Below, in pieces: positions 1-10,500 of a stretch of DNA of 64,000 nt (the first letter of the stretch is position 1; each line of letters opens with the position of its first letter). The notes below the pieces were generated by a model, which searched no databases, was not told where the DNA came from, and worked only from the letters and a program-made list of their open reading frames with translations. This DNA comes from Pseudomonas sp. TH41. Its GTDB lineage: Bacteria; Pseudomonadota; Gammaproteobacteria; Pseudomonadales; Pseudomonadaceae. The stretch spans positions 1,942,001-2,006,000 of the forward strand of contig NZ_JAEKFH010000003.1 in the NCBI RefSeq assembly GCF_016650695.1. The letters are read 5' to 3'. A program made the position numbers and the translations under genes.

Positions 1-920
1 CGCACTTTCTCTTCGTTCTGGTTGTAGGGTGCAGCGACTTCGCGCACCAGGTCGCTCAGGTCGACTTCCTCCACCGACTCGTCGCGACCGTCGCGGATGA
101 ACGCCAGGAACTGGTCGAGTATCGCGTCCATGTCTTCGATGTCGCGCACCATGTCGTCCGTCAGGTCGTTGTGATCGCCCATCAGCTCCAGTGACAGCCG
201 CAAACGGGTCAACGGCGTGCGCAGGTCATGGGACACGCCGGCCAGCATCAACTCACGCTCGCGGCCAGCCTGTTCGACATCTTCGGCCATCTGGTTGAAG
301 GCGCGGTACACCTCGGTCATCTCACTCGGCGTATCGCTGATCGGCAGCCGCACACTGCGGCCCTGGCCGAGTTGCCTTGCGGCATACACCAGACGCTTCA
401 AGGGTTGGTTGAGCTGGCGGACAAAGATCCAGGCCGAGGCGGTGGAGAGCAAACCGATGGCTAGAAACCAACCCAGCACGTTCCAGATTTTCTGACCGCG
501 CAAAGGGTGCGGATACAGCGGCACTTTCAGCCAGCCATCGCCCAGGCTGGGCGCCCGCACCCACAGCGCGGGCGGCGAATGCATGCGTAATCGCACTTCG
601 GTATCGGCACCCAGCTCCGCCTGCATTTGCCGCTGGTAGATCTCGCTGTAAGGCCAGTGTTGTTCGCCTTCCGGCACACCGGTGCCCACCACACGGATCA
701 GCGTTGCGGCATTGGCGATTTTCTCGCGGTTTTCTTCATCGGCAGCCCAATAGGCGCGCAGCGTCAGGGCGACACCGTGGCTGTATTGGCGGTCCACCAG
801 CACGTCTTCGTTCATCAACAGATAAACCAGGGTCAGCGCCTTGGAGAACAGAACGACGATCAGCACCAGCCATAGGGTGCGGGAGAAGAAACTCTGGGGG
901 AACCAAACGGGGGTTTTCAT
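1..920 (-). CDS. envZ: EnvZ-type osmosensor histidine kinase (3' part missing)
   Basis: Inner-membrane sensor kinase that phosphorylates OmpR. The visible part starts MKTPVWFPQSFFSRTLWLVL, with a first transmembrane helix at about residues 14-34, a periplasmic loop of about 110 residues, a second helix near residue 150, a HAMP linker, and the phospho-acceptor H-box (AGVSHDLRTPLTRLRLSLEL). The ATP-binding domain lies beyond the left edge of the window, so about 130 residues are missing. The start is the ATG whose complement is at 918-920. It lies about 100 bp downstream of ompR on the same strand, separated by a degenerate palindromic repeat, which fits an ompR-envZ operon. The gene is identified from the H-box, topology and partner. 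Confidence 0.93.
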   Translation of the reverse strand, partial: MKTPVWFPQSFFSRTLWLVLIVVLFSKALTLVYLLMNEDVLVDRQYSHGVALTLRAYWAADEENREKIANAATLIRVVGTGVPEGEQHWPYSEIYQRQMQAELGADTEVRLRMHSPPALWVRAPSLGDGWLKVPLYPHPLRGQKIWNVLGWFLAIGLLSTASAWIFVRQLNQPLKRLVYAARQLGQGRSVRLPISDTPSEMTEVYRAFNQMAEDVEQAGRERELMLAGVSHDLRTPLTRLRLSLELMGDHNDLTDDMVRDIEDMDAILDQFLAFIRDGRDESVEEVDLSDLVREVAAPYNQNEEKV

Positions 921-938
921 GAATAACCGTTACACACT

Positions 939-1015
939 TGCAGGAGCGAGCGATGCTCGCATATTGCGGATCGCGAGTCTGCGGCGAACAACATCCGCAA
1001 GACCCGCTCCTACAA
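939..1015. repeat. Degenerate REP-type palindrome between ompR and envZ
   Basis: Two imperfect inverted copies of the GGAGCGAGC...GCTCGC type (family A of this window) face each other between ompR and envZ. The internal part has diverged. It lies inside a presumed operon and could form a hairpin in the ompR-envZ transcript. Confidence 0.6.
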
Positions 1016-1023
1016 ATCGCCGA

Positions 1024-1764
1024 TCACTTGGTGGCGGCGCCATCCGGAACGAACACGTAACCGACGCCCCAAACCGTCTGGATATAACGCGGCTTGGAAG
1101 GATCGGGTTCGATCATCCGGCGCAGACGGGAAATCTGCACGTCGATGGAACGTTCCAGGGCATCCCACTCGCGACCACGGGCCAGGTTCATCAGTTTGTC
1201 GCGGGTCAATGGCTGGCGCGCGTTCATCACCAACGCCTTGAGCACGGCGAATTCACCGGTGGTGAGCATGTGCACTTCATCGCCACGCTTGAGTTCACGA
1301 GTCGCGAGGGACAGAACATAGTCACCGAAGGTCACGCTTTCGTCTTCGCTGCCCGGTGCGCCCGGCACTGGCGTTGATTGACGGCGCAGGACCGCTTTGA
1401 CACGCGCCATCAACTCGTCCGGGTTGAACGGCTTGGCCAGATAATCATCGGCACCCAGTTCAAGGCCCTTGATACGGCTCAGCTCGTCGCCCTTGGCGGT
1501 GAGCATGATGATCGGAATCTGATTGTTCGCGCCACGCAGACGGCGGCAGGCGGTCAGGCCGTCTTCGCCGGGCAGCATCAGGTCGAGGACGACCAGGTTG
1601 AACACTTCACGCGCCAGCAGGCGATCCATTTGCTCAGTGTTCGGCACGGCGCGGGCACGGTAGCCCTTGCTGACGAAAAAGCGTTCCAGCAGGCTGCTGA
1701 GCCCCGGATCGTCGTCAACAATAAGAATTTTTTCGCCTTCAGCAATGTTTGCAGTGCTGCTCAT
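1024..1764 (-). CDS. ompR: Response regulator OmpR
   Basis: DNA-binding response regulator of 246 aa, partner of EnvZ. The N-terminal receiver has the acidic pocket (IVDDDPG), the phospho-acceptor Asp in VLDLMLPGEDG, the conserved Thr in MLTAKGD and Lys in YLAKPFNPDEL. The C-terminal winged-helix domain ends SKPRYIQTVWGVGYVFVPDG, the OmpR/PhoB signature. The length is normal for the family. In enterobacteria OmpR controls porins and osmotic responses; the target genes here are not visible. It is transcribed towards envZ, so the pair probably shares a promoter upstream of 1764. Confidence 0.97.
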   Translation of the reverse strand: MSSTANIAEGEKILIVDDDPGLSSLLERFFVSKGYRARAVPNTEQMDRLLAREVFNLVVLDLMLPGEDGLTACRRLRGANNQIPIIMLTAKGDELSRIKGLELGADDYLAKPFNPDELMARVKAVLRRQSTPVPGAPGSEDESVTFGDYVLSLATRELKRGDEVHMLTTGEFAVLKALVMNARQPLTRDKLMNLARGREWDALERSIDVQISRLRRMIEPDPSKPRYIQTVWGVGYVFVPDGAATK

Positions 1765-2125
1765 TAGATGCTCCTTTTAGCTCGGCGCGCATTATGGCGT
1801 AGCTGCCGTTATACGCACCGTGTGCATTGTTAGCAGATTTTTCCTGCACCGCCAGAAATCCGGGCATTGTGCCTACAGCCTGTGATGCCCCCGAATGACA
1901 GAACGCTGGTTATAATGCCCGGCCTTTTGTGTCAGGCAACGTCTGATCATTGCGACCGGCAGCCACTTTTTATTTTCACGGCGCTGGCAGTAATTGTTCG
2001 ATTTCACGGGTCAACGGATTGCCTGTTGATCCAGGTAGCGGCGCAGGCCAGGCCGCTCAACCAGACTCGCCGAGCCTTCAACTCTGCGCCTGCGAGCCTG
2101 CTTTCACAATTTGTCAGGTGGTTTT
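1765..2125. promoter_or_regulatory. Divergent promoter region ompR / tex
   Basis: This 361-bp stretch has no convincing gene and must hold the promoters for ompR (leftward) and tex (rightward). A perfect -10 hexamer TATAAT lies at 1911-1916 on the plus strand, without a good -35 at standard spacing, and is a candidate tex promoter with a leader of about 200 nt. No terminator, repeat or riboswitch-like fold was recognised. Confidence 0.4.
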
Positions 2126-4450
2126 ATGGACAGCATCAACAGCCGCATTGCCGAGGAACTCGGTGTACGCCCACAACAGGTCGAAGCGGCCGTCGCGCTA
2201 CTCGATGAAGGCTCTACCGTTCCCTTCATCGCCCGTTACCGGAAAGAAGTGACCGGCAGTCTCGATGACATCCAGTTGCGTCATCTGGAAGAGCGTCTGC
2301 GCTACCTGCGAGAACTCGACGAACGGCGCATCAGCATCCTTGCCAGCATCCAGGAACAAGGCAAGCTGACCCCGCAACTCGAGCGTGACATCAAGCTCGC
2401 CGACACCAAGACCCGCCTCGAAGACTTGTACCTGCCGTACAAACAGAAGCGCCGCACCAAGGGCCAGATCGCCCTGGAAGCCGGCCTCGGCGAGTTGGCC
2501 GACGGTCTGTTCAACGACCCAAGCCTGACGCCAGACGCGGAAGCCGCGCGCTTCGTCAACGCCGAAAAAGGCGTGGCCGATGTGAAGGCCGCCCTCGAAG
2601 GCGCCAAGTACATCCTGATGGAACGCTTCGCCGAAGACGCTGGCCTGCTGGATAAACTGCGCAGCTATTTGAAGCAGGAAGCCACCCTCAGTGCCCGCGT
2701 GATCGCCGGCAAGGAAGAGGAAGGCGCCAAATTCCGCGACTATTTCGAACACGACGAACCGCTGAAAAGCATGCCGTCGCACCGCGCGCTGGCGATTTTC
2801 CGTGGCCGCAACGAAGGTATTCTGAGTTCGGCGCTGAAAGTCGGCGACGAACTGCCGGGCACCATGCACCCGTGCGAAGGCATGATTGGTCAACAATTCG
2901 GCATCCAGAACCAAAACCGCGCCGCCGACAAATGGCTGGGCGAAGTGGTGCGCTGGACCTGGAAGGTCAAGCTCTATACCCACCTCGAAACCGACTTGCT
3001 CGGCGAGCTGCGCGATGGCGCAGAAACCGAAGCCATCAATGTCTTCGCTCACAACCTGCACGACTTGCTGTTGTCGGCGCCAGCCGGCCCACGCGCCACG
3101 CTGGGCCTCGACCCGGGCCTGCGCACCGGTTGCAAGGTGGCCGTGGTCGACTCCACGGGCAAGCTGCTGGATCACGCCACGGTTTATCCGCACGTGCCGC
3201 ACAACAAGTGGGACCAGACCATCGCGATTCTCGCGGCCCTGTGCGCCAAGCACGCGGTGGACCTGATCGCCATCGGCAACGGCACCGCCAGCCGTGAAAC
3301 CGACAAGCTGGCTGCCGAGCTGATCAAAAAATACCCAGCGATGAAAATGACCAAAGTCATGGTCTCCGAGGCCGGCGCATCGGTTTACTCGGCATCGGAG
3401 TTGGCGTCCAAGGAATTCCCGGACCTCGACGTGTCGATCCGTGGCGCGGTGTCGATTGCCCGTCGCTTGCAGGACCCACTGGCCGAACTGGTGAAGATCG
3501 ACCCGAAATCCATCGGCGTCGGCCAGTACCAGCACGACGTGTCGCAGCTGAAACTGGCGCGCGGCCTGGACGCCGTGGTCGAGGACTGCGTGAACGCCGT
3601 GGGCGTGGACGTGAACACCGCTTCGGTGGCGCTGCTGGCCCGTATCTCCGGCCTCAACGCAACCCTGGCGCAGAACATCGTCAGCCACCGCGACGAGCAC
3701 GGCGCGTTCAAGACTCGCGCCGCGTTGAAGAAAGTCGCACGCCTGGGTGAAAAAACCTTTGAACAGGCCGCGGGCTTCCTGCGCGTGATGAACGGTGACA
3801 ACCCGCTGGATTCGTCGGCTGTTCACCCGGAAGCCTATCCGTTGGTGCAACGCATCGCTGCTGAAACCGAGCGTGATATCCGTTCGCTGATCGGTGACGC
3901 CAGCTTTCTCAAGCGCCTCGATCCGAAGAAGTACACCGACGAAACCTTCGGCCTGCCGACCGTCACCGACATCCTGCAAGAACTGGAAAAACCCGGTCGC
4001 GACCCGCGTCCCGAGTTCAAGACCGCCGAGTTCCAGGAAGGCGTCGAAGACCTCAAGGACCTCCAACTGGGCATGATCCTCGAAGGTGTCGTGACCAACG
4101 TGACCAACTTCGGTGCGTTCGTCGACATCGGCGTGCATCAGGACGGTTTGGTGCACATCTCTGCGCTTTCGGAGAAGTTCATCAAGGACCCACGTGAAGC
4201 GGTGAAGGCCGGTGACGTGGTGAAGGTGAAGGTCATGGAAGTCGACATTCCGCGCAAACGCGTGGGTCTGTCGATGCGCATGAGCGATACCCCGGGCGAG
4301 AAAATCGACGGCGCTCGCGGCGCGCGTCCGGGTTCGGCGCCACGCCAATCCCAGAACAGCGCACCCCGCAAGGAAACCACGGCGGCGGCCCCGACCAATA
4401 ACGCCATGGCGTCGCTGTTCGCCAACGCCAAGCAGTTGAAGAAACGCTGA
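2126..4450 (+). CDS. tex: Tex-family S1 RNA-binding transcription accessory protein
   Basis: Cytoplasmic nucleic-acid-binding protein of 774 aa. It has an N-terminal Tex helical region ([14 protein letters not shown]...), the YqgF/RNase H-like core ([18 protein letters not shown], about residue 330), helix-hairpin-helix segments (about residues 500-560) and a C-terminal S1 domain (about residues 645-720: [31 protein letters not shown]). A low-complexity basic tail follows. The ATG at 2126 is preferred over an in-frame TTG at 2111 because AGGTGG lies just upstream and homologues start MDSINSR. In Pseudomonas and Bordetella Tex affects transcription and toxin expression. The next gene overlaps its stop by one base. 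Confidence 0.96.
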   Translation: MDSINSRIAEELGVRPQQVEAAVALLDEGSTVPFIARYRKEVTGSLDDIQLRHLEERLRYLRELDERRISILASIQEQGKLTPQLERDIKLADTKTRLEDLYLPYKQKRRTKGQIALEAGLGELADGLFNDPSLTPDAEAARFVNAEKGVADVKAALEGAKYILMERFAEDAGLLDKLRSYLKQEATLSARVIAGKEEEGAKFRDYFEHDEPLKSMPSHRALAIFRGRNEGILSSALKVGDELPGTMHPCEGMIGQQFGIQNQNRAADKWLGEVVRWTWKVKLYTHLETDLLGELRDGAETEAINVFAHNLHDLLLSAPAGPRATLGLDPGLRTGCKVAVVDSTGKLLDHATVYPHVPHNKWDQTIAILAALCAKHAVDLIAIGNGTASRETDKLAAELIKKYPAMKMTKVMVSEAGASVYSASELASKEFPDLDVSIRGAVSIARRLQDPLAELVKIDPKSIGVGQYQHDVSQLKLARGLDAVVEDCVNAVGVDVNTASVALLARISGLNATLAQNIVSHRDEHGAFKTRAALKKVARLGEKTFEQAAGFLRVMNGDNPLDSSAVHPEAYPLVQRIAAETERDIRSLIGDASFLKRLDPKKYTDETFGLPTVTDILQELEKPGRDPRPEFKTAEFQEGVEDLKDLQLGMILEGVVTNVTNFGAFVDIGVHQDGLVHISALSEKFIKDPREAVKAGDVVKVKVMEVDIPRKRVGLSMRMSDTPGEKIDGARGARPGSAPRQSQNSAPRKETTAAAPTNNAMASLFANAKQLKKR

Positions 4451-4833
4451 TGGACATTCCTGCCGGGCTGACCCAAAGCGCTTTTTTCAAGCTGCTGGGC
4501 TGTCGTTTGCACAGCCTGGAAACCGGGGTGGCGCAAGTCGCCCTGGCGCTTGAGCCGCAGTTGCGCAATCGCGGCGGCAAGTTGCACGGCGGGGCCTTGT
4601 TCAGTCTGGTGGACATTGCCATGGGGCTGGCCTGTTCCAGCACCCACGGCTTTGACCAGCAGAGCGCGACCATCGAGTGCAAGATCAACTACATTCGCGC
4701 GGTTGAAGGCGGCGAAGTGATGTGCACGGCGCGGGTGATCCACCCGGGTCGCCGCACGCTGGTGGTCGAAGCCGACGTGATGCAAGGCGACAAACTCGTC
4801 GCAAAAGCACAAGGCACGTTCGCTGTCCTATAG
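4450..4833 (+). CDS. PaaI-like hotdog-fold thioesterase
   Basis: Small acyl-CoA thioesterase of 127 aa with the hotdog signature GGKLHGGALFSLVDIAMGLACSS (motif split here by the reader as HGG...D...G), where the HGG and Asp positions are the usual active-site elements of the PaaI subfamily. The ATG overlaps the tex stop codon (TGATG), so it is probably translated by coupling to tex. The substrate cannot be read from the sequence; PaaI enzymes hydrolyse aromatic or medium-chain acyl-CoAs. The length is normal and no signal peptide is seen. Confidence 0.88.
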   Translation: MDIPAGLTQSAFFKLLGCRLHSLETGVAQVALALEPQLRNRGGKLHGGALFSLVDIAMGLACSSTHGFDQQSATIECKINYIRAVEGGEVMCTARVIHPGRRTLVVEADVMQGDKLVAKAQGTFAVL

Positions 4834-4875
4834 CTCCCCACCCTCGATTTGAGTTAATTTCAGCGCAATGCACCT

Positions 4876-4963
4876 TGTAGGAGCGAGCTTGCTCGCGATG
4901 GTGCGGTGTCAAACGGTACTTGTGTTGACTGAACCCTCATCGCGAGCAAGCTCGCTCCTACAG
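4876..4963. repeat. REP doublet, family A
   Basis: Two facing copies of GTAGGAGCGAGCTTGCTCGCGA, about 30 bp apart, in the intergenic region upstream of gshA. Each copy is itself imperfectly palindromic (GAGC...GCTC), and the pair forms a larger inverted repeat, the usual REP doublet arrangement in fluorescent pseudomonads. Confidence 0.9.
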
Positions 4964-5076
4964 GGGAAGGTCCGTGCGGTCCGAAAACCAGGCGACAACG
5001 CCAGTTTTAACTTCACCCTTGTAGACCGTCTTGCCCACCCCCATATTGGGGCGACTGACGCGTGAAGGAATCCAAC

Positions 5077-6660
5077 TTGAGCGAACTTCTCAACCGCCGC
5101 CTGGCTCTGCTTGGCGAGCGCGCTAACCTCTCTCTGCTCGAACAGTGCCTTCACGGCATCGAACGTGAATGCCTGCGCGTGACCGGCGAAGGTCGCCTGG
5201 CGCAAACGCCGCACCCGGAAGAATTGGGTTCCGCGCTGACCAACGAACAAATCACCACCGACTACTCCGAGTCGCTGCTGGAGTTCATCACGCCCGCCCT
5301 GCCCGATCCGGCGGATACGCTGGCGAGCCTGGACAAGATTCACCGTTTTGCCTACAGCAAGCTCGGCACCGAGTTCCTGTGGAGTCCGTCGATGCCGTGC
5401 CCGTTGCCGGCCGAGGAAGACATTCCGATTGCCTATTACGGCACCTCCAACATCGGTCAGCTGAAGTACGTCTACCGCAAGGGCCTGGCCCTGCGTTACG
5501 GCAAGACCATGCAGTGCATCGCCGGGATTCACTACAACTTTTCCCTGCCGGAAAAGCTCTGGCCCTTGCTCAAGGCGTCTGAAGGTTTTGTCGGCACCGA
5601 CCGCGACTATCAGTCGTCGGCCTACATCGCGCTGATCCGTAACTTCCGTCGCTACAGCTGGCTGCTGATGTACCTGTTCGGCGCCTCCCCAGCGCTGGAC
5701 GCCGGTTTTCTGCGCGGTCGTTCGCACCAGTTGGAACAACTGGACCCGGACACCTTGTACCTGCCGTACGCCACCAGTCTGCGCATGAGTGACCTGGGTT
5801 ACCAGAGCAACGCCCAGGCCGGTTTGACGCCGTGCTACAACGACCTTTCGAGCTACACCGACAGCCTGCGCAAAGCGGTGGCCACGCCCTATGCGCCGTA
5901 TGTCGAAATCGGCACGCATCAGGACGGTGAGTGGGTTCAGCTCAACACCAACATTTTGCAGATCGAAAACGAGTACTACTCCAACATCCGTCCGAAGCGC
6001 GTGACCTACACCGGCGAACGGCCGATTCAGGCGCTGGTGGCCCGTGGCATTCAATACGTCGAAGTGCGCTGCCTGGACATCAACCCGTTCCTGCCAATGG
6101 GCATTGATCTGCCAGAGTCGCGATTCCTCGACGCATTCCTGCTGTATTGCGCGCTGAACGACAGCCCGCTGCTGACCAATACCTCGTGCAGCAACGCCAC
6201 CTCGAACTTCCTCAGCGTGGTCAAGGAAGGTCGCCGTCCGGGCTTGCAGCTGCAACGCGACGGTCAACCGGTCGACCTGAAAGAGTGGGCCGGCGAGTTG
6301 CTGGAGAAGATTGCGCCGTTGGCGGCTTTGCTCGATCAGAGCCATGGCGGCGATGCGCACAGCAAGGCGCTGGACGCACAACTGGCCAAGGTCAGGGATC
6401 CGTCCCTGACGCCCTCGGCCCAGGTGCTGGCGGCGATGGCTGAGCACAAGGAGAGCTTCAGCCAGTTCTCCCTGCGTCAGAGCCGTGCGCATGCGGAGTT
6501 TTTCCGTAGCGAGCCGCTTTCAAGTCAAGATCAGGCGAAGTTTGAAGAGCGGGCGCGTTCGTCACTGGCTGAGCAGGTGGAGCTGGAGCAGAACGAAGTC
6601 GGCGATTTCGATGTGTTTGTCGGGTCGTATCAGGCGAGTATTTTGGCCATCAGTAATTAA
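5077..6660 (+). CDS. gshA: Glutamate-cysteine ligase (GshA)
   Basis: Catalyses ATP-dependent joining of glutamate and cysteine, the first and rate-limiting step of glutathione synthesis. It is a type-1 proteobacterial enzyme of 527 aa with conserved blocks such as [32 protein letters not shown] and [12 protein letters not shown]. The chosen start is the TTG at 5077, because AAGGA at 5065-5069 sits 7 bp upstream and homologues begin [19 protein letters not shown] at 5062 would add five residues and overlap that ribosome-binding site. It is monocistronic here. In this sulfur-rich window it is the main consumer of cysteine for redox buffering. Confidence 0.96.
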   Translation: MSELLNRRLALLGERANLSLLEQCLHGIERECLRVTGEGRLAQTPHPEELGSALTNEQITTDYSESLLEFITPALPDPADTLASLDKIHRFAYSKLGTEFLWSPSMPCPLPAEEDIPIAYYGTSNIGQLKYVYRKGLALRYGKTMQCIAGIHYNFSLPEKLWPLLKASEGFVGTDRDYQSSAYIALIRNFRRYSWLLMYLFGASPALDAGFLRGRSHQLEQLDPDTLYLPYATSLRMSDLGYQSNAQAGLTPCYNDLSSYTDSLRKAVATPYAPYVEIGTHQDGEWVQLNTNILQIENEYYSNIRPKRVTYTGERPIQALVARGIQYVEVRCLDINPFLPMGIDLPESRFLDAFLLYCALNDSPLLTNTSCSNATSNFLSVVKEGRRPGLQLQRDGQPVDLKEWAGELLEKIAPLAALLDQSHGGDAHSKALDAQLAKVRDPSLTPSAQVLAAMAEHKESFSQFSLRQSRAHAEFFRSEPLSSQDQAKFEERARSSLAEQVELEQNEVGDFDVFVGSYQASILAISN

Positions 6661-6671
6661 GCGGCGCCTGT

Positions 6672-6802
6672 AAAAAGATCGCAGCCTGCGGCAGCTCCTA
6701 CAGGGATGCTGCCGCAGGTTGCGATTTTTTTTGTCCGCACCACGCATTTTCGGGTTCGCACGCTACCTTTGTAGGAGCTGCCGCAGGCTGCGATCTTTTG
6801 AT
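6672..6802. repeat. REP-type repeats, family B (three copies)
   Basis: There are three copies of the AGATCGCAGCCTGCGGCAGCTCCTAC element: a facing pair at 6672-6730 whose second half is mutated (CAGGTTGCGATTTTTT), and a third copy at 6769-6802 on the opposite strand. The first hairpin followed by a T run could act as the gshA terminator. The block lies between gshA and the tauA promoter. Confidence 0.85.
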
Positions 6803-6828
6803 CCTTTAGATTTTTCCACTCATAAGCT

Positions 6829-6857
6829 AATGCGAAAAAGTTATTTATTTTCGCATT
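6829..6857. promoter_or_regulatory. Candidate operator upstream of tauA
   Basis: A perfect 10-bp inverted repeat, AATGCGAAAA and TTTTCGCATT, is separated by 9 bp of AT-rich DNA, ending 59 bp before the tauA start. Taurine operons in proteobacteria are activated by LysR proteins (Cbl, CysB) or TauR. Which one binds here cannot be read from the sequence. The symmetry and position support a regulatory site. Confidence 0.5.
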
Positions 6858-6916
6858 CTTAGATCATTTAGTCTCCTTTCAAGCCGACGCTCGGTCGCCT
6901 GACAAGGAGCTTTTCC

Positions 6917-7894
6917 ATGAAATTGCATTCCCCTCTTCGCTTGCTGGCGGCCGCCTCTTTGGCTGCGGCGAGTTTCTTTGCCCAGGCCGCCGACGTCACC
7001 GTCGCCTACCAGACCACCGTTGACCCGGCGAAAGTCGCCCAGGCCGACGGCGCATACGAAAAAGCCACTAACGCCAAAATCGACTGGCGCAAATTCGACA
7101 ACGGCGCCGACATCATCGCTGCCATCGCCTCCGGCGACGTGCAGATCGGCTACCTCGGCTCCAGCCCTTTGACGGCTGCAATCACCCGTAAAGTTCCGGT
7201 AGAAACCTTCCTCATCGCCACGCAGATCGGCGCCGCCGAAGCACTGGTTGCCCGCGACGGTTCCGGGATCAAGACGCCGCAAGATCTGATTGGCAAGAAA
7301 ATCGCCGTTCCATTCGTCTCCACCGGTCACTACAGCCTGCTGGCCGCGCTGAAGCACTGGAACATCGACCCGTCGAAAGTCACCGTCCTCAACCTCGCTC
7401 CGCCAGCGATCATCGCGGCATGGAAACGCGGTGATATCGATGCCACTTACGTGTGGGACCCAGCGCTCGGCGTTGCTAAAGAAAACGGCAAAGTGCTGAT
7501 CACCTCTGGCGAACTGGCCAAGTTCGGCGCTCCAACCTTTGATGCCTGGATCGTGCGCAAAGACTTCGCCGAGAAGCATCCGGAAATCGTCACCGCGTTC
7601 GCCAAAGTGACCCTGGATGCCTACGCCGACTACCGCAAAGACCCGAAAGCCTGGCTCGCCGATCAATCCAACGTCGACAAACTGGTGAAGCTCTCGGGTG
7701 CCAAGGCCAGCGACATTCCACTGCTGCTGCAAGGCAACGTCTACCCACTCGCGGCTGATCAGGTCATCACCCTCGGCGCACCGACCACCAAGGCCATCAC
7801 CGACACGGCGGCGTTCCTCAAGGAACAAGGCAAGGTCGAGGCGGTGCTGCCGGACTACGCGCCGTACGTCAGCGCCAAGTTCATCACCAACTGA
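6917..7894 (+). CDS. tauA: Taurine ABC transporter substrate-binding protein
   Basis: Periplasmic binding protein of 325 aa. A signal peptide ([20 protein letters not shown], cleaved after FFAQA near residue 24) is followed by the mature start [20 protein letters not shown], typical of TauA. Later blocks such as [15 protein letters not shown] and DPALGV are typical of sulfonate/nitrate-type binding proteins. It captures taurine and hands it to TauC/TauB. It starts with a good Shine-Dalgarno (AAGGAG) and opens the tauABC operon. It probably responds to sulfur starvation, given the family and the palindromic upstream site. Confidence 0.95.
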   Translation: MKLHSPLRLLAAASLAAASFFAQAADVTVAYQTTVDPAKVAQADGAYEKATNAKIDWRKFDNGADIIAAIASGDVQIGYLGSSPLTAAITRKVPVETFLIATQIGAAEALVARDGSGIKTPQDLIGKKIAVPFVSTGHYSLLAALKHWNIDPSKVTVLNLAPPAIIAAWKRGDIDATYVWDPALGVAKENGKVLITSGELAKFGAPTFDAWIVRKDFAEKHPEIVTAFAKVTLDAYADYRKDPKAWLADQSNVDKLVKLSGAKASDIPLLLQGNVYPLAADQVITLGAPTTKAITDTAAFLKEQGKVEAVLPDYAPYVSAKFITN

Positions 7895-7910
7895 TCGGGA
7901 GTTCATTGCG

Positions 7911-8705
7911 ATGGCTTTGCTACAGCTGGAGCGCATCAGCGCACAGTACCCCGGCAACCCGGACCCGGTACTGACGGATATTTCCCTGAGGCTCGGGCCC
8001 CAGCAATTGCTGGTCGCCCTCGGCCCGTCCGGCAGTGGCAAGACTTCGCTGTTGAACCTGATTGCCGGTTTCGTCGAGCCCAGCGCCGGGCGCATCACCC
8101 TTGACGGTGTGCCGGTCAAAGGCCCGAGCGCCGAGCGCGGCGTGGTGTTCCAGGACGATGCGTTGCTGCCTTGGCAGGACGTGCTGGCCAACGTCGGTTT
8201 TGGTCTGGAACTGGCGGGCGTTTCCCGGGATAAACGCGAAGTTCGCGCCAGGGAAATGCTCGCGCTGGTCGACCTTTCGGGTTTCGAAAGCCGTCGTATC
8301 TGGCAACTCTCGGGCGGCCAAAAGCAGCGCGTTGGTTTGGCCCGCGCGCTCGCTGCCGACCCTCGCGTATTGCTGATGGACGAACCCTTCGGCGCCCTCG
8401 ACGCCTTCACCCGTGAACAAATGCAGGAGTTGCTGCTGCAAGTCTGGCAGCGCACCGCCAAACCGGTGTTCCTGATTACCCACGACATTGAAGAAGCCGT
8501 GTTTCTCGCCACGGATTTGATTCTGTTGGCGCCGAACCCTGGGCAAATTGTCGAGCGTCTTAGCCTGGATTTCGGCCAGCGTTATGCTGCCGGCGAGTCC
8601 GCACGGGCGATCAAGTCCGACCCGCGCTTTATCGAAACCCGCGAACACGTGCTCGCCAAAGTGTTCTCCCAACGCAGCGCCGCTCAGCGGCAGGAGCGCG
8701 CATGA
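7911..8705 (+). CDS. tauB: Taurine ABC transporter ATP-binding protein
   Basis: ATPase of the taurine importer, 264 aa, cytoplasmic side. It shows Walker A (GPSGSGKTS), Q-loop ([11 protein letters not shown]), the ABC signature ([15 protein letters not shown]), Walker B ([12 protein letters not shown]) and the H-loop ([15 protein letters not shown]). The start ATG at 7911 follows tauA by 16 bp and is preferred over longer in-frame extensions that run through tauA. The end overlaps tauC by 4 bp (ATGA), a sign of coupled translation. Specificity for taurine is inferred from tauA and tauD. Confidence 0.95.
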   Translation: MALLQLERISAQYPGNPDPVLTDISLRLGPQQLLVALGPSGSGKTSLLNLIAGFVEPSAGRITLDGVPVKGPSAERGVVFQDDALLPWQDVLANVGFGLELAGVSRDKREVRAREMLALVDLSGFESRRIWQLSGGQKQRVGLARALAADPRVLLMDEPFGALDAFTREQMQELLLQVWQRTAKPVFLITHDIEEAVFLATDLILLAPNPGQIVERLSLDFGQRYAAGESARAIKSDPRFIETREHVLAKVFSQRSAAQRQERA

Positions 8706-9535
8706 GCAGCTATGAAATTCCCGCTGTAGCGGTGAAACCCGGCTCGACGTTGATTCCGGTTCGTCGCAGTCTGAGCACGCGCTGGATCAGCGTGCTGACG
8801 CTGGTCGCGCTCATTTTGATTTGGTGGGCTGTCACCGCCACAGGCATGATCGAACCGCTGTTCCTGCCGCCACCGTCCGCCGTGCTGCAAAAAGGCTGGT
8901 TGCTGGCGACGACGGGCTACATGGACTCGACATTGTGGCAGCACTTGGGCGCGAGCCTCAGCCGTATCGGCCTGGGCCTGGGTTTCGCGGTGCTGACCGC
9001 CGTGCCGGTCGGCATTGCCATCGGTCATAACCGCATTGCGCGCGGCATTCTCGATCCGCTGATCGAGTTCTACCGGCCGATTCCACCGTTGGCCTATCTG
9101 CCGCTGATCGTGATCTGGTGCGGCATCGGTGAGCTGTCGAAAGTCTTGCTGATCTACCTCGCGATATTCGCCCCGATCGCCATCGCCACCGCCACCGGTG
9201 TGCGCACCGTTGACCCGGCCAAGTTGCGCGCCGCACAGTCGCTGGGCGCGACCCGGGCGCAGCTGATTCGTCATGTGATTCTGCCAAGTGCCTTGCCGGA
9301 CATTTTGACCGGCGTGCGTATTGGCCTGGGCGTGGGTTGGTCGACACTGGTTGCCGCTGAATTGATTGCCGCCACCAGCGGCTTGGGCTTCATGGTGCAG
9401 TCAGCCGCGCAATTCCTGGTCACCGATGTGGTGGTGCTGGGGATTCTGGTGATTGCGCTGATCGCCTTCGCCATGGAAATGGGCCTGCGCGCGCTGCAAC
9501 GCAAACTCGTGCCCTGGCATGGCCAGGCCCACTAA
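8702..9535 (+). CDS. tauC: Taurine ABC transporter permease
   Basis: Inner-membrane permease of 277 aa in the BPD_transp_1 family. A cytoplasmic N-terminus of about 30 residues is followed by about six hydrophobic segments. The coupling EAA loop is recognisable near residues 180-200 ([20 protein letters not shown], then [11 protein letters not shown]). It overlaps tauB by 4 bp. It forms the membrane channel for taurine with TauB as ATPase. A REP doublet of about 85 bp separates it from tauD. Confidence 0.95.
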   Translation: MSSYEIPAVAVKPGSTLIPVRRSLSTRWISVLTLVALILIWWAVTATGMIEPLFLPPPSAVLQKGWLLATTGYMDSTLWQHLGASLSRIGLGLGFAVLTAVPVGIAIGHNRIARGILDPLIEFYRPIPPLAYLPLIVIWCGIGELSKVLLIYLAIFAPIAIATATGVRTVDPAKLRAAQSLGATRAQLIRHVILPSALPDILTGVRIGLGVGWSTLVAAELIAATSGLGFMVQSAAQFLVTDVVVLGILVIALIAFAMEMGLRALQRKLVPWHGQAH

Positions 9536-9542
9536 ATAACCC

Positions 9543-9628
9543 TGTAGGAGCGAGCTTGCTCGCGAAGGCGGTGTGTCAGACAACGTTGCTTTTACTGATG
9601 CGCTTTCGCGAGCAAGCTCGCTCCTACA
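9543..9628. repeat. REP doublet, family A, inside the tau operon
   Basis: Facing copies of GTAGGAGCGAGCTTGCTCGCGAA lie between the stop of tauC and the start of tauD. Because all four tau genes point the same way, this hairpin should be transcribed and could dampen expression or protect the upstream mRNA. Confidence 0.9.
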
Positions 9629-9663
9629 AACAGCTCGGCGCCCCCGGATTAAAGAGAACCACC

Positions 9664-10500
9664 ATGAGCCACCTGAACATCGTCCCCTTAAGCTCCGCCC
9701 TCGGCGCACACATCAGCGGCGTCGACATCAGCCAGCCATTGAACCTGGAACAGCGCGACGCCATCGAGCAGGCGTTACTCAAGCACCAGGTGTTGTTCTT
9801 CCGCGACCAGCCGATCAACCCGCAACAGCAGGCGCGTTTCGCCGCCAACTTCGGTGATCTGCACATTCACCCGATCTACCCGAATGTGCCTGAACAACCC
9901 GAAGTGTTGATCCTCGACACCGCCGTCACCGACGTGCGCGACAACGCGATCTGGCACACCGACGTGACCTTCCTGCCGACCCCGGCGATGGGCGCGGTGC
10001 TCAGCGCAAAATTGCTGCCGGAGTTCGGCGGCGACACGTTGTGGGCCAGCGGGATCGCGGCGTATGAAGCGCTGTCCGCGCCGATGAAAACTTTGCTCGA
10101 AGGGCTGACGGCCACTCACGACTTCACCCGCTCGTTCCCGCTGGAACGTTACGGCAATACGCCTGACGCGTTGGCCCAGTGGGAAGAAGCGCGCCGCAAG
10201 AATCCGCCGCTGTCACACCCGGTGATTCGCACGCACCCGGTGAGTGGGCGCCGCTCGTTGTTCGTCAACGAAGGCTTCACGTCGAAGATCAATGAGCTGT
10301 CGGAGACTGAAAGCGAAGCGATTTTGAAGTTCTTGTTCGCTCATGCGACGCGACCGGAGTTTACGATTCGCTGGCGCTGGCAGAAGGATGATGTGGCGTT
10401 CTGGGATAACCGCGTGACACAGCACTATGCCGTGGATGATTACCGGCCGGCGCGGCGGGTGATGCAGCGGGCGACTGTGTTGGGGGATGTGCCCTTTTAA
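9664..10500 (+). CDS. tauD: Taurine dioxygenase
   Basis: Fe(II)/2-oxoglutarate-dependent dioxygenase of 278 aa that oxidises taurine, releasing sulfite and aminoacetaldehyde. The metal-binding facial triad is visible: HTD in [17 protein letters not shown] (about residues 98-100) and the distal His in [15 protein letters not shown] (near residue 254), with the 2-oxoglutarate-binding Arg in the following [12 protein letters not shown]. The start is the ATG at 9664, with homologues beginning MSxLxIVPL. It supplies sulfite for assimilation and completes the taurine module begun at tauA. Confidence 0.95.
   Translation: MSHLNIVPLSSALGAHISGVDISQPLNLEQRDAIEQALLKHQVLFFRDQPINPQQQARFAANFGDLHIHPIYPNVPEQPEVLILDTAVTDVRDNAIWHTDVTFLPTPAMGAVLSAKLLPEFGGDTLWASGIAAYEALSAPMKTLLEGLTATHDFTRSFPLERYGNTPDALAQWEEARRKNPPLSHPVIRTHPVSGRRSLFVNEGFTSKINELSETESEAILKFLFAHATRPEFTIRWRWQKDDVAFWDNRVTQHYAVDDYRPARRVMQRATVLGDVPF

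Noticed and set aside
2198..4348. Open frame of 716 codons on the minus strand across tex
   Set aside because: It is the mirror of a long, well-recognised gene with high third-position GC. Its product is rich in His/Gln/Val/Arg without any domain, as expected for an antisense shadow.
4909..6492. Open frame of 527 codons on the minus strand across gshA
   Set aside because: Antisense shadow of gshA that also runs through a REP doublet.
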